Shown: positions 33,964 to 43,951, counted from the stretch's first letter. The stretch is DNA of 64,000 nt from Hyphomicrobiales bacterium (GCA_900468535.1 UBTY01000035.1:1-64000), one strand, 5' to 3'. Numbers and translations are program-made. Notes: generated by a model from the letters alone, not told the origin.

Positions 33964-36623
33964 GCAGCGCGGATAACCGCCTGCGCCGCAGCCAGGCGTG
34001 CGATCGGCACGCGAAACGGCGAGCAGGATACGTAATCGAGACCGATATCCTCGCAGAAATGGATCGAGGCGGGATCTCCGCCATGTTCGCCGCAAATGCC
34101 GAGCTTCATGTCATTTCGCGTGCGCCTTCCCCTTTCGGCGGCGATGCGAATGAGCTCGCCGACACCGTCGAAATCCAGCGAAATGAAGGGATCATGCTCG
34201 ATGATGCCCTTGCGCTGATAGGTCGGAATGAAGGCGGACGCATCGTCACGCGAAATGCCGAAAGTGGTTTGCGTCAGGTCGTTGGTACCGAATGAGAAGA
34301 ACTCGGCAGCCTCGGCGATGATGTGGGCACGGAGGGCTGCACGCGGCAGCTCGATCATCGTCCCGACGAGATAGTCGATCCGCATCGCGGCTTCGTTCAT
34401 CACATCCCTGGCAATCGCATCGATCCGGTCCTTGACGTAGTCCAGTTCCGAGCGAAGGCCGACAAGCGGCACCATGATTTCAGGCACGACGGCCGCACCC
34501 GTTTCGTGCGCGGCGGCGACCGCAGCTTCGAAGATCGCTCGGGCCTGCATCTCGACGATTTCAGGATAGGAAATGGCCAGACGGCAACCGCGATGGCCAA
34601 GCATCGGATTGAATTCGTGGAGGGCATCGACCCGCTGGCGCAGGGCGGTCGCCTCCATGCCCATCGCGGCAGCGACGTCGGCGATCTCTTCCTCCGTCTT
34701 TGGCAGGAACTCGTGCAGCGGCGGATCGAGAAGTCGGATCGTCACCGGCAGGCCATGCATGACGTTGAAGAGGCCGGTGAAATCGAGCCGCTGGATCGGC
34801 AGCAGCTTGTCGAGCGCGGCGCGTCGACCGAGCTCGTCCTCGGCAAGGATCATCTCGCGCATCACATGGATACGCTCGCCCTCGAAGAACATGTGCTCCG
34901 TTCGACAAAGGCCGATCCCCTCGGCGCCGAAGGATCGGGCCGCGCGGGCATCCGCCGGCGTATCCGCATTGGTCCTGACGGTCATGCGGCGAACGCTGTC
35001 GGCCCATTTCATGATCCGGCCGAAATCGCCAGACAGTTCAGGCTGAACCATCTGGACCTCGCCCTTCAGCACCTGACCGGCGGAACCGTCGATGGTGATG
35101 ATGTCGCCCTTCTGCAGGGTGACGCCGATGCCGATGAGGCGCTCGTTTCTGAGGTCGATACGCATCGTTCCGGCGCCGACGACACAGGGTATACCCATAC
35201 CGCGGGCGACGACCGCCGCGTGGCTGGTCATGCCGCCGCGCGTCGTCAGGATGCCTTCGGCCGCATGCATGCCGTGGATATCCTCGGGGCTCGTCTCGAC
35301 GCGGAGCAGGATGACCTTGCGGCCTTCTTCCTCGGCGACCACGGCCTCCTCGGCGGTGAACACGATCTCGCCTGTTGCCGCGCCTGGCGATGCCGGCAAA
35401 CCGGTTCCGATCACTTCACGCGGCACGCGGGGGTCGATGGTCGGATGCAGAAGTTGGTCGAGCGAAGCAGGATCGATGCGAAGCACCGCTTCACGTTCGG
35501 TGATCACACCCTCGTCCACCATGTCGACGGCGATCTTCATTGCCGCCCGCGTGGAGCGCTTGCCGGACCGCGTCTGCAGCATCCAGAGCTTGCCGCGCTC
35601 GATGGTGAACTCGATGTCCTGCATGTCGCGGTAGTGCTGCTCGAGCCGGTCGCAGATCTGCGAAAACTCCTTGAACGCCTCCGGCATCAGCTTTTCCATC
35701 GACGGGCGATCGGAGCCGGAACTGATGCGACCGTCTTCGGTGATGCTCTGCGGCGTGCGTATGCCGGCAACGACATCCTCGCCCTGCGCGTTGACCAGAA
35801 ACTCGCCGTAGAGCGACCGTTCGCCTGTCGAGGGGTTGCGAGTAAAGGCAACGCCTGTTGCCGATGCATTGCCGAGGTTGCCGAACACCATTGCCTGGAC
35901 ATTGACGGCGGTGCCCCAGACATCAGGAATGTTATGGAGCTGGCGATAGGTGACGGCGCGCGCACTCTTCCAGCTTGAAAAGACCGAGCCGACAGCGCCC
36001 CACAACTGCACCTCGGGATCCTGCGGAAACTCTTGCCCCAGCTCCTCCTCGATCACGTCCTTGTAGAGCGTGACGACATGCTGCCACTCGCCTGCCGTCA
36101 GTTCCGTATCGTATTCGTAGCCGAGACGGGCTTTCTCGTCCTCAAGGATCTCCTCGAACACGTCGTTGTCGAGGCCCATGACGACATCCGAATACATCTG
36201 GATGAAACGGCGGTAGCTGTCCCAGGCAAAGCGGGCGTCGCCGGCATCGTGGCCGAGCGCATGCACCGTTTCGTCGTTAAGGCCGAGATTGAGGACCGTA
36301 TCCATCATGCCGGGCATGGAAACCCGCGCGCCGGAGCGGACGGAGAGCAGCAGCGGGCGGTGACCGTCACCGAACTTCTTGCCGGTGATCGCCTCGACGC
36401 CTTCGATCCCAGTAAGCACCTGCCGCTTGAGCTCGTCGTCGATCGACGATCCCTGCTTGAAATAGGCTGCGCACGCATCGGCGATGATCGTCAGGCCAGG
36501 AGGCACCGGCAGGCCAAGGCTGGACATCTCCGCGAGATTCGCGCCCTTGCCGCCCAAAAGCTCGCGATCAACGGCACGTCCCTCGGCCTCGCCGTTGCCG
36601 AATTTATAGACCCACTTGGTCAT
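33954..36623 (-). CDS. ppdK: Pyruvate, phosphate dikinase
   Basis: An 889-residue enzyme of the usual family length. The N-terminal ATP-grasp domain begins WVYKFGNGEAEGR and LLGGKGANLAEM. The phosphohistidine swivel domain has the catalytic histidine in GGMTSHAAVVARGMGIPC (about residue 450). The C-terminal TIM barrel contains MVPLVGLRSELD, SFGTNDLTQTTFG and a LGICGEHGGD loop with the substrate-binding residues. The enzyme interconverts pyruvate, ATP and phosphate with PEP, AMP and pyrophosphate, supporting gluconeogenesis. The ATG at 36623 (MTKWVYKF) is the family start rather than one six codons earlier. A bidirectional terminator upstream separates it from smc. Confidence 0.96.
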   Translation of the reverse strand: MTKWVYKFGNGEAEGRAVDRELLGGKGANLAEMSSLGLPVPPGLTIIADACAAYFKQGSSIDDELKRQVLTGIEGVEAITGKKFGDGHRPLLLSVRSGARVSMPGMMDTVLNLGLNDETVHALGHDAGDARFAWDSYRRFIQMYSDVVMGLDNDVFEEILEDEKARLGYEYDTELTAGEWQHVVTLYKDVIEEELGQEFPQDPEVQLWGAVGSVFSSWKSARAVTYRQLHNIPDVWGTAVNVQAMVFGNLGNASATGVAFTRNPSTGERSLYGEFLVNAQGEDVVAGIRTPQSITEDGRISSGSDRPSMEKLMPEAFKEFSQICDRLEQHYRDMQDIEFTIERGKLWMLQTRSGKRSTRAAMKIAVDMVDEGVITEREAVLRIDPASLDQLLHPTIDPRVPREVIGTGLPASPGAATGEIVFTAEEAVVAEEEGRKVILLRVETSPEDIHGMHAAEGILTTRGGMTSHAAVVARGMGIPCVVGAGTMRIDLRNERLIGIGVTLQKGDIITIDGSAGQVLKGEVQMVQPELSGDFGRIMKWADSVRRMTVRTNADTPADARAARSFGAEGIGLCRTEHMFFEGERIHVMREMILAEDELGRRAALDKLLPIQRLDFTGLFNVMHGLPVTIRLLDPPLHEFLPKTEEEIADVAAAMGMEATALRQRVDALHEFNPMLGHRGCRLAISYPEIVEMQARAIFEAAVAAAHETGAAVVPEIMVPLVGLRSELDYVKDRIDAIARDVMNEAAMRIDYLVGTMIELPRAALRAHIIAEAAEFFSFGTNDLTQTTFGISRDDASAFIPTYQRKGIIEHDPFISLDFDGVGELIRIAAERGRRTRNDMKLGICGEHGGDPASIHFCEDIGLDYVSCSPFRVPIARLAAAQAVIRAAQR

Positions 36624-36759
36624 GGTCCCCCAACTCCCCAATCAGGGCCAACTTAATCCCTTGGTGCTGAAATGAAAATCGACAAATGCGGCCAAAATTT
36701 TGCAGCGCACAATTTCCGCGAATTGTCGTGAGCATTTGCCGATCGTGGGAAATGAAAAA

Positions 36760-36799
36760 GCTTTGCGGGACTGCAACAAAGTCCCGCAAAGCCTTTTTT
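36760..36799. terminator. Strong hairpin terminator, probably bidirectional
   Basis: GCTTTGCGGGACT (36760-36772) pairs perfectly with AGTCCCGCAAAGC (36780-36792). TTTTTT follows on the plus strand, and CTTTTTC on the minus strand. It should stop transcription arriving from smc and the palindromic element before ppdK. Confidence 0.8.
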
Positions 36800-36999
36800 C
36801 CGTCTGGCCAGGAAAACCAGACGGGGGGTTCGGACAGGCGAGTTGGAAACGGTCCTCTTCCTTCGCGCCCGCATATAGCGAGGCAGAACCGCGATAACGT
36901 CGCCAGATATGAAGAAAGCTCTAATACAAGATTGGTACAAAAACATCACCTAAATGGGTGATATTGCGCTCGGCAGCGGACCTTTTTTGGGCGTTTTCG

Positions 37000-37272
37000 T
37001 AGAGCCTTTCCGGGTCATATTGAACCATTCTGTTGGCTCAAACGGAGTCGAATGGTCGACCGGCTGGCGCGCGTCGTAGCCAACGCATACGGCCAAGCCG
37101 GCCGGTCGATCAGGCGGCCCGTTTCAGCCAACCCGGAGGGCCGGGCATCTTTCCGCCAGGATCAAAGGCGATCGGCTCGGACGTACCAAGGGGTATGCCC
37201 TTCGCCAATCGCCTTTGCCCTGTCGAAAACCTGCCCCGGCAGAATGGTTCAATATGACCCGGAAAGGCTCTA
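37000..37272. repeat. 273-base palindromic mosaic element with 33-base inverted repeats
   Basis: The ends are a perfect 33-base inverted repeat: TAGAGCCTTTCCGGGTCATA and so on at 37000-37032, and its exact complement at 37240-37272. Inside are further pairs, such as AAAGGCGAT with ATCGCCTTT (about 37167-37217), CGACCGGC with GCCGGTCG, and a GGGGTATGCCC hairpin. No coding frame is evident. The layout recalls RIME-type or other rhizobial intergenic mosaic and MITE-like elements. It sits just after the smc stop and could fold into a large RNA structure. Confidence 0.75.
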
Positions 37273-37279
37273 GACTATC

Positions 37280-40200
37280 TCAAGCGATTTCGCGCAGCTT
37301 CTCGGCGGTCTGCAAATCGACCGAAACAAGCTGCGAGACGCCCTGCTCCGCCATGGTGACGCCGAACAGCCTGTTCATGCGTGCCATGGTGATCGGATTA
37401 TGGGTAATGATGACGAAACGGGTTTCGGTCGACGCCGCCATTTCGTCCATGAGATTGCAGTAGCGCTCGACATTGTGGTCGTCGAGCGGCGCATCCACTT
37501 CGTCCAGCACGCAGATCGGCGCCGGATTGGTGAGGAAAACAGCGAAGATCAGCGCCATCGCCGTCAGCGCCTGCTCGCCACCTGACAGCAGCGTCATTGT
37601 CTGCGGCTTCTTGCCGGGCGGGCGCGCGAGGATCTCTAGGCCGGCTTCGAGCGGGTCGTCCGACTCGATCAGCTGCAGCTCTGCGGTGCCGCCTCCGAAC
37701 AGGTGCGTGAAGAGCCGCTGGAACTGGCCGTTGACAACATCGAACGCCGCGATCAGGCGTTCGCGCCCTTCCCGGTTGAGGCTCTGAATGGCGCCGCGCA
37801 GCTTGCGGATCGCGTCGATCACGTCGTCGCGTTCCTTGATCAGGGCTTCGAGCTTGCCCGAAAGCTCCTTCTGCTCTTCTTCGGCGCGCAAGTTGACCGC
37901 GCCGAGCCGCTCCCGCTCCATTTTCAGACGCTCAAGCTCGCGCTCGACATCACGCGGGTCGGGGACGGACTGCATGACCTCCAGCCCGGCAAGGCGCAGC
38001 GCCTCGTGCGGCGGCACGTTCAGCGCCTCTCGGATGCGCGCCTCGGTTTCCTGGCGTTTCTCACGTCCGGACACCAGGCGTTCTTCGGCGCGTCCACGGC
38101 GCTCGCGGCTTTCGGCAAGTTCGGACAGCGCCGTTGCGGCCTTATGGTCGGCGTCGCGCTGGACGGTCTCGGCCTCGGCCAGAAGATCGGCGGCGTGGCG
38201 GCGGGCTTCCTCGGCCTTCTGCAATTCGGACATCAGCGCGCGGCGCTTGTCATCGAACTCGTCGGGCGCCAGTTCCAGCTCGGCCGCCTCTTCCCGCGCT
38301 TCTTCTTCACGGTCCCGAAGCGTCGAAATATGATCCTCCGCGCTCGCTGCGCGCTGGCTCCACGTTCCGCGTTCCTGGCCGATCGCCACCAGACGACGCT
38401 GCCTTGCTTCGTTTTCCCGATTGAGGCCTTCGTGGCGGGCGCGCGCTTCCGCAAGCGCGCCGCGATCCAGCGCCACATCGGCCTGCTGCAGCCGCAGCCG
38501 TTCGTCGAGCGCGGTCAGGTCAGGCGCGTCGTCAAGCTCGATGCGGGCGTTCTCTTCCTGGACGCCGAGATCCTCGATCTGCGAGCGCAACTGGCTGACA
38601 GCTTCGGCCACAACGTCCCTGCGACGGATGAGATCGCCGGACGCACGCTCGGCTATGGCAAGCGCCTCTCTGGCCTCGGCAAGCTGACGGGCCGAAAAGC
38701 GCGCCACTGCACGCGCCTGGGCAAGGCGGTTTTCTTCGTCACGAATGGCGTCGGCCGCCGTTTCCAGCCGCTCTTCCGCCTCGACGAGCACGTCCCGCGC
38801 CACCTCGGCTTCGCCTTCGAGCTCCGACAGGCGATTCTTCTGCGAGAGGCGAAGGGCAGCCGCGCTCGGCGCATCGGCGCCGGTCACGTGGCCATCCCAA
38901 CGATAGACGGCGCCCTCTTTCGTGACGAGCCGCTGACCGGGCTTCAGCTCCTTCATGAGCCTTTGGGCATCGGCATCCGAAACAAGCCCGATCTGCCGCA
39001 GACGCCTAACCAAGGCCGCCGGCGCCTGAACGCGATCGGAAAGCGGCGTGGCACCTTGGGGAAGCGCCGGGTCGGACGAACCATCGCCATTGACCGACCA
39101 GTGGGCCGGCGCGCGCGGATCGACGGGAGATTCCAGATCGTCGCCAAGGGCAGCACCAAGGGCCGTCTCGAAACCACGATCGACGCGAAGGTCTTCCGCA
39201 ACAGCCGGAAACTCGCCAGCCGCCGCGCCTGCCGCCAGCATGCGCGAAATGGTGCGCGCTTCCGTCTCGATGGCGTTCAGAGTCGAGCGGGCCTGCTCGA
39301 CCGGTGCGCGCGACAAGGCCTCGGTTTCACGAGCAGATGCCAAAGCCTTTTCGACAGCCTGGATTGCGGCTTCCGCCTCCGCGGCCGCCATTTCTCCTGC
39401 CTCGACGACAGCGCGCTTCTCATCCGGATCCGGCAAGGATGCGATGCGGTCGCCGATCGACGACAATTCGCTGCCGGCTTCGTCCATCTGGCGTTCAAGG
39501 CGCAGCCGGCGGTCGGAAAGGTCCCTGATCGCACGCTCGAGCTGATTGCGGCCGGCAGCGGCTTCGGCACGCTCCGCCGTCAACGCCGCGAAAATGCGCT
39601 CGCTGTCGGCAAGCTTGATCGACGCCTCTTCGAAGGCCTCCCGCGTCTCGTCGGCATATCGTCCGGAATCAGCAAGGATCTCGTTGATCTCGGCTTCCTC
39701 GGCATCCAGTCGTGCCAGGATCGCGGCGTTGTCGGCGACCAGACGCTCTTCGCGGCGGATGTCCTCGCCAAGCTGGGCCAGGCGGCGGGTCAGCTCGTTG
39801 CGGCGACGCAGGATCCGGCCGACATCCTCTTCCAGCTGTGTTCTGGCAATCTGCAGGCGTTGCAGCGCGGCGGCCGCACGCGCCTCGCCTTCGCGAAGGT
39901 CCGGCAACCTGAGACTTGCGATCCCCTGCGCCTTCGCCGCTTCCATCTGCATCTGCGCCTTTTCAGCGACAACAGAGGTGGCCTGGTTCAGCGCGCTGTC
40001 GGCCTCCGCCTCAGCCTCCTTGGCCTGTACCCAGCGGATATGCAGAAGCATCGCTTCGCGCGCCCTGATATCGGCTGAAAGCGCCTTGAAGCGATTTGCC
40101 TGGCGCGCCTGGCGCTTCAGGCTTTCGATCTGGCTTTCAAGCTGCGAGGTGACATCATCCAGGCGCTCGAGATTGGTTTCGGCCGCACGCAGGCGCAGTT

Positions 40201-40741
40201 CCGCCTCGTGGCGCCGCGAGTGCAGGCCGGAGATGCCGGCCGCTTCTTCGAGAAGCTGGCGGCGTGCCTGCGGCTTGGCGGCGATGAGTTCACCGATCCG
40301 GCCCTGCCCGACCATCGACGGCGAGCGAGCGCCCGTGGACGCATCGGCGAAGAGCAGTTGCACGTCCTTGGCACGGCTTTCCTTGCCGTTGATGCGATAG
40401 ATCGAGCCCTGCTCGCGCTCGATGCGGCGGGTGACCTGGATCTCGTCGCTATCATTGAAGGCGGCAGGCGCGGTGCGCTCGGCATTGTCGAGATAAAGCG
40501 CGACTTCGGCGGTGTTGCGGGCTGGACGATTTCCGGATCCCGAGAAGATGACGTCGTCCATCCCGGACGCGCGCATGTTCTTGTAGGAATTCTCGCCCAT
40601 CACCCAACGGAGCGCTTCGACGAGGTTCGACTTGCCGCAGCCATTCGGGCCGACGACGCCGGTCAATCCGCGCTCGATGATGAATTCGGTGGGCTCGACG
40701 AAAGACTTGAAGCCGACGACGCGAAGCTTGTTGAACTTCAT
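37280..40741 (-). CDS. smc: Chromosome partition protein SMC
   Basis: An 1153-residue SMC ATPase. The N-terminal Walker A GPNGCGKSN is at residues 31-39, and the C-terminal signature LSGGEQ (1052-1057) and Walker B VLDEVD (1078-1083) complete the split ATPase head. Two long coiled-coil arms surround a hinge near residues 500-640, which has SVNGDGSSDPALPQGATPLS and a GLVSDAD segment. The protein compacts and segregates the chromosome with ScpA and ScpB, which are not in this window. The arms use arginine- and glutamate-rich GC codons, which produce very long antisense frames that are not genes. It follows a DsbA-like gene on the same strand by about 80 bases. Confidence 0.96.
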   Translation of the reverse strand: MKFNKLRVVGFKSFVEPTEFIIERGLTGVVGPNGCGKSNLVEALRWVMGENSYKNMRASGMDDVIFSGSGNRPARNTAEVALYLDNAERTAPAAFNDSDEIQVTRRIEREQGSIYRINGKESRAKDVQLLFADASTGARSPSMVGQGRIGELIAAKPQARRQLLEEAAGISGLHSRRHEAELRLRAAETNLERLDDVTSQLESQIESLKRQARQANRFKALSADIRAREAMLLHIRWVQAKEAEAEADSALNQATSVVAEKAQMQMEAAKAQGIASLRLPDLREGEARAAAALQRLQIARTQLEEDVGRILRRRNELTRRLAQLGEDIRREERLVADNAAILARLDAEEAEINEILADSGRYADETREAFEEASIKLADSERIFAALTAERAEAAAGRNQLERAIRDLSDRRLRLERQMDEAGSELSSIGDRIASLPDPDEKRAVVEAGEMAAAEAEAAIQAVEKALASARETEALSRAPVEQARSTLNAIETEARTISRMLAAGAAAGEFPAVAEDLRVDRGFETALGAALGDDLESPVDPRAPAHWSVNGDGSSDPALPQGATPLSDRVQAPAALVRRLRQIGLVSDADAQRLMKELKPGQRLVTKEGAVYRWDGHVTGADAPSAAALRLSQKNRLSELEGEAEVARDVLVEAEERLETAADAIRDEENRLAQARAVARFSARQLAEAREALAIAERASGDLIRRRDVVAEAVSQLRSQIEDLGVQEENARIELDDAPDLTALDERLRLQQADVALDRGALAEARARHEGLNRENEARQRRLVAIGQERGTWSQRAASAEDHISTLRDREEEAREEAAELELAPDEFDDKRRALMSELQKAEEARRHAADLLAEAETVQRDADHKAATALSELAESRERRGRAEERLVSGREKRQETEARIREALNVPPHEALRLAGLEVMQSVPDPRDVERELERLKMERERLGAVNLRAEEEQKELSGKLEALIKERDDVIDAIRKLRGAIQSLNREGRERLIAAFDVVNGQFQRLFTHLFGGGTAELQLIESDDPLEAGLEILARPPGKKPQTMTLLSGGEQALTAMALIFAVFLTNPAPICVLDEVDAPLDDHNVERYCNLMDEMAASTETRFVIITHNPITMARMNRLFGVTMAEQGVSQLVSVDLQTAEKLREIA

Positions 40742-40819
40742 GCCGCGGCCTCACACCGCGCAAAGCAAACGACGGGCACACGGCTGCCGCCGTCGCCCGT
40801 CGATCGGATACGGATCAGT

Positions 40820-41512
40820 TTAGAGCAGGCTGTCGATAAGGGCCGACAGGGTGTCAACCGACATGTCTCCAGAATAGCGCTTCCCGTTGATGAGGAACGT
40901 CGGCGTGGCGTTGACGCCGAACTCCTTGGAACCCCGTTCCCGTGTTGCGTTCACTTCATCCAGCAGCTTCTGGTTCGTCAAGCACTTCGTGAAGCTATCC
41001 TCACTAAATCCAGCGAGTTTCGACATCTGGAGCAGCGCCGCACGGCCGTCATCGGCGGCAGCCCAGGTCTGCTGCTGCTTGAACAGCATGGCAACCATCG
41101 GGAAATACTGCTCGGCCGTGCTGAGATCCTCAGGCTTGGACGGGTTGCAGCGGGCGAGCATGAAGGCAGCGGCTGCGCGCGGATCGAACGGGAATTCGCG
41201 GATGACGAAGCGAACCTTGCCGGTGTCGACGTACTTCTTCTTGATCTCGTCGAAGGTCGTCGTGTGGAAGTGGGCGCAGTGCGGGCAGGTCATCGACATG
41301 TATTCGACGATCTTGACCGGGGCATCTTCCTTGCCGAGCGCCATTTCCGGCAGCTCACCGGGCTTCAGCACGGCAGCCATGTCGACTTCGCCATCGGACT
41401 GCGGCACTTCCGTAGCAGCGTTCGCGTTGCTGAAAACAGCAAGCGTCGCAGTCGCGGCAGCCACGCCGCCCAGAAGCTGGCGTTTCGTCAGTTGCATTTC
41501 GGAAATCGGCAT
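40820..41512 (-). CDS. DsbA-family thiol:disulfide oxidoreductase
   Basis: A 230-residue exported thioredoxin-fold protein. A signal peptide (MQLTKRQLLGGVAAATATLA, ending near ANA) leads to a mature domain with the redox motif CPHC in SMTCPHCAHFH, the inserted helical domain and the cis-proline loop NATPTFLING. Such proteins introduce or isomerise disulfides in the periplasm. Three in-frame ATGs are possible; the one at 41512 has GGGGA at a suitable distance. The N-terminus contains KRQLL, but not the RR pair of a Tat signal. The gene lies between DUF721 and smc, an order I recall from other rhizobia. Confidence 0.9.
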   Translation of the reverse strand: MPISEMQLTKRQLLGGVAAATATLAVFSNANAATEVPQSDGEVDMAAVLKPGELPEMALGKEDAPVKIVEYMSMTCPHCAHFHTTTFDEIKKKYVDTGKVRFVIREFPFDPRAAAAFMLARCNPSKPEDLSTAEQYFPMVAMLFKQQQTWAAADDGRAALLQMSKLAGFSEDSFTKCLTNQKLLDEVNATRERGSKEFGVNATPTFLINGKRYSGDMSVDTLSALIDSLL

Positions 41513-41661
41513 GAAGTTCCCCATAAATGAGAGTAGTGGCTGTGAGTGCGATATAACGCCGCGAAGCCCTGAACAAGGCACGCTTCGCCAACTTTCTTCA
41601 AAGAATTGTGACCTTGATGGGACGAGCAGATTAAATCGCGGAAAGGTTGGCCCGCAAGGGA

Positions 41662-42162
41662 TCAGCGGCTGCGCTTTCCCAGGACCGCGGTTCCGAGACG
41701 TTTGACCGCCTCGCGCAGCTTTTCGCCCTCGATCCCTTCCATCATGTCCTCGAGCCTTGCCGCCGCCGCTCCCTTCAGCGGTGGAGGCGTGCGGGAGCGC
41801 TTGGCCGCCTGATAGACAGGCTTCTGGACAATGCGGATCTGGTGAACGGCGGCAAAGCCGAAGAAGCTGTTGACCCGCTGGATCAGTTCGCCCTGGGCAT
41901 GCGTCAGAAACAATGCGCGGGCGCCCTCGCAGGCAATGGTGAGTACACCGGGACGAAAGCTGCCATCGTCATTGCCCCTCGCCCATGCGATCTTTTCCGG
42001 CCGCGTGCAATCGGCAAACTCCTCGCCGGCGATCTCATCCCACGAACCGAGCAACGCCGTATTGATGCCGGCGCGCTTGGCGAGCACCGGATCGATCAAC
42101 CCGTTGGTCAATTCGGAGATCTGCTTTTCACCTTTGCGTGGATAACTCATCGAAACCTTCAT
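41662..42162 (-). CDS. DUF721 (DciA-like) protein
   Basis: A 166-residue protein of the DUF721 family. The conserved core is LLGSWDEIAGEEFADCTRPE, then GVLTIACEGARALFLTHAQG and ELIQRVNSFFGFAAVHQIRI. Some members (DciA) help load the replicative helicase; the rhizobial versions are not well studied as far as I know. A basic C-terminal tail follows. It diverges from mutY with about 80 bases between the starts, so the two share a promoter region, and it is followed by the DsbA-like gene. Confidence 0.88.
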   Translation of the reverse strand: MKVSMSYPRKGEKQISELTNGLIDPVLAKRAGINTALLGSWDEIAGEEFADCTRPEKIAWARGNDDGSFRPGVLTIACEGARALFLTHAQGELIQRVNSFFGFAAVHQIRIVQKPVYQAAKRSRTPPPLKGAAAARLEDMMEGIEGEKLREAVKRLGTAVLGKRSR

Positions 42163-42244
42163 AACGCGCTGCCTTCAGGCACCACTGCCTTGATCGCGCG
42201 GCATTGCTCCGCCAAGTATAGGGCACTTCCCCTCAAGACGGCAA

Positions 42245-43339
42245 ATGATGACATCGACGACCCTGGACGCGCCCGCCGCCAAGCCCCTTCTTGACTGGTA
42301 TGACCGGCACCACCGCGACCTGCCGTGGCGGGTTTCGCCGCCGATGGCTGCGCGCGGCATCAAGGCCGATCCCTACCGCGTCTGGCTCTCCGAGGTGATG
42401 CTGCAGCAGACGACGGTGCCGGCGGTGAAGCCATACTTCGCCAATTTCCTCAAGCGCTGGCCGACCGTGCGCGACCTTGCCGATGCGCCGAGCGAGGACG
42501 TTATGGCTGCCTGGGCCGGCCTTGGATATTACGCCCGTGCCCGCAACCTGAAGAAATGCGCCGAGGCCGTGGCCCGCGACTACGACGGCATCTTTCCGGA
42601 TAGCGAAGACGGGCTGAAGTTGCTTCCCGGCATCGGCGACTATACGGCCGCCGCGGTGGCGGCGATCGCCTTCAACCGGCAAGCGGCTGTCATGGACGGC
42701 AATGTCGAGCGGGTAATCTCGCGGCTCTATGCGATCGCGACACCCCTGCCCGCGGCCAAGCCATTGATGAAGCAGAAGGTCGCTCTTCTGACGCCGAAGG
42801 ATCGGCCGGGCGACTTCGCGCAGGCTATGATGGATCTCGGCGCGACGATCTGCACGCCGAAGCGTCCTGCCTGTTCTCTCTGTCCTTTCAACGGATCCTG
42901 CGAGGCGCTACGCCTGCATGATCCCGAACAGTTTCCGGTCAAGGCGGCCAAGAAGGAAAAGCCGATCCGCCTGGGCGCTGCCTTTATCGCCGTCACTGCG
43001 GATGGCGAGGTTCTCCTGCGGCGGCGCATCGAGAGCGGCCTGCTCGGCGGGATGACCGAGGTACCGACAACCCATTGGACGGCCCGGCAGGACGGCGAGA
43101 CGTCGGCCGACGCGGCACCCTTTCCGGCCGGCTGGGAGCCTTGCGGGACAATCACTCACGTCTTCACCCATTTCGAGCTCAGGCTTTCCATCCACCGCGT
43201 AGCGATCCCTTCGCAAATTCAAGTGGATAACGGTTGGTGGGAGCCGGTTACAAATCTTGACTCGCAGGCCTTGCCGACCGTCATGAAAAAAGCAATCACC
43301 GCGGCTATCCCGCTCGCGTTCAAACATGCCAAGGATTAA
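42245..43339 (+). CDS. mutY: A/G-specific adenine DNA glycosylase
   Basis: A 364-residue MutY. The catalytic glutamate is E50 in LSEVMLQQT; the helix-hairpin-helix GIGDYTAAAVAAIAF is followed by the catalytic aspartate in AVMDGNVERV. The iron-sulfur cluster cysteines have the exact C-x6-C-x2-C-x5-C spacing in CTPKRPACSLCPFNGSC. A C-terminal NUDIX-like domain recognises 8-oxoguanine. The enzyme removes adenine mispaired with 8-oxoG. A second ATG at 42248 is equally possible. It is followed after three bases by a HAD hydrolase gene and then an NTF2-like gene, forming a small operon. Confidence 0.95.
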   Translation: MMTSTTLDAPAAKPLLDWYDRHHRDLPWRVSPPMAARGIKADPYRVWLSEVMLQQTTVPAVKPYFANFLKRWPTVRDLADAPSEDVMAAWAGLGYYARARNLKKCAEAVARDYDGIFPDSEDGLKLLPGIGDYTAAAVAAIAFNRQAAVMDGNVERVISRLYAIATPLPAAKPLMKQKVALLTPKDRPGDFAQAMMDLGATICTPKRPACSLCPFNGSCEALRLHDPEQFPVKAAKKEKPIRLGAAFIAVTADGEVLLRRRIESGLLGGMTEVPTTHWTARQDGETSADAAPFPAGWEPCGTITHVFTHFELRLSIHRVAIPSQIQVDNGWWEPVTNLDSQALPTVMKKAITAAIPLAFKHAKD

Positions 43340-43342
43340 TCG

Positions 43343-43951
43343 ATGCCCATCGAGCATATTGTTTTCGATATCGGAAAAGTTCTCATCCATTACGATCCGA
43401 ATATTCCGTTCAGCCGCCTGATCCCCGATGAGGCCGAGCGCAAGTGGTTCTTCGACAATGTCTGCACCCACGACTGGAATATCGAGCAGGACCGCGGCCG
43501 CACCTGGGCCGATGCCGAAGCTCTTCTGATCGAGGCACATCCGAACCGCGAAGAACACATCCGCGCCTTCCGCAAGCACTGGCACGAAATGGTCTCGCAC
43601 TCCTACGATGACAGCGTCGCCATCATGGAAGGCCTGATCGCCGACGGCCAGGACGTGACGATGCTGACCAACTTCGCATCGGACACGTTCCGCGAGGCGC
43701 AGGTACGCTTTCCGTTCCTGACCAAGCCGCGCGGCGTGACCGTTTCCGGCGATATCGGCCTGATCAAGCCTGACATCGCAATCTACGAAACCCATGCCAA
43801 GAGCTTCGATCTCGATCCGGCAGCGACGATCTTCATCGACGACGCGCCCGCAAACGTCGAGGGCGCGAAGGCGGCCGGCTGGGATGCGGTTCTCTTCACT
43901 GGCGCGGAAAAGCTGCGCGCCGATCTTGTAGCACGCGGCGTGAGGCTCTGA
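43343..43951 (+). CDS. HAD-family hydrolase (YihX-like)
   Basis: A 202-residue HAD phosphatase. Motif I is VFDIGKVLI, with the nucleophile D9 and glycine two residues later instead of the second aspartate, as in the YihX group. Motif II is MLTNFAS, motif III is the lysine in GLIKPDIAIYE, and motif IV is FIDDAPANVEGA. YihX-type enzymes hydrolyse sugar phosphates such as glucose-1-phosphate; others in the group are haloacid or unknown phosphatases. It is close behind mutY and two bases before an NTF2-like gene, suggesting co-translation. Confidence 0.9.
   Translation: MPIEHIVFDIGKVLIHYDPNIPFSRLIPDEAERKWFFDNVCTHDWNIEQDRGRTWADAEALLIEAHPNREEHIRAFRKHWHEMVSHSYDDSVAIMEGLIADGQDVTMLTNFASDTFREAQVRFPFLTKPRGVTVSGDIGLIKPDIAIYETHAKSFDLDPAATIFIDDAPANVEGAKAAGWDAVLFTGAEKLRADLVARGVRL

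Noticed and set aside
34323..35978. 551-codon open frame on the plus strand
   Set aside because: It is entirely antisense to ppdK, whose motifs are unambiguous; long antisense frames are expected in GC-rich genes.
37703..40078. 791-codon open frame on the plus strand, and several shorter ones
   Set aside because: Antisense to the coiled-coil arms of smc. The frames result from arginine- and glutamate-rich codons and show no domain.
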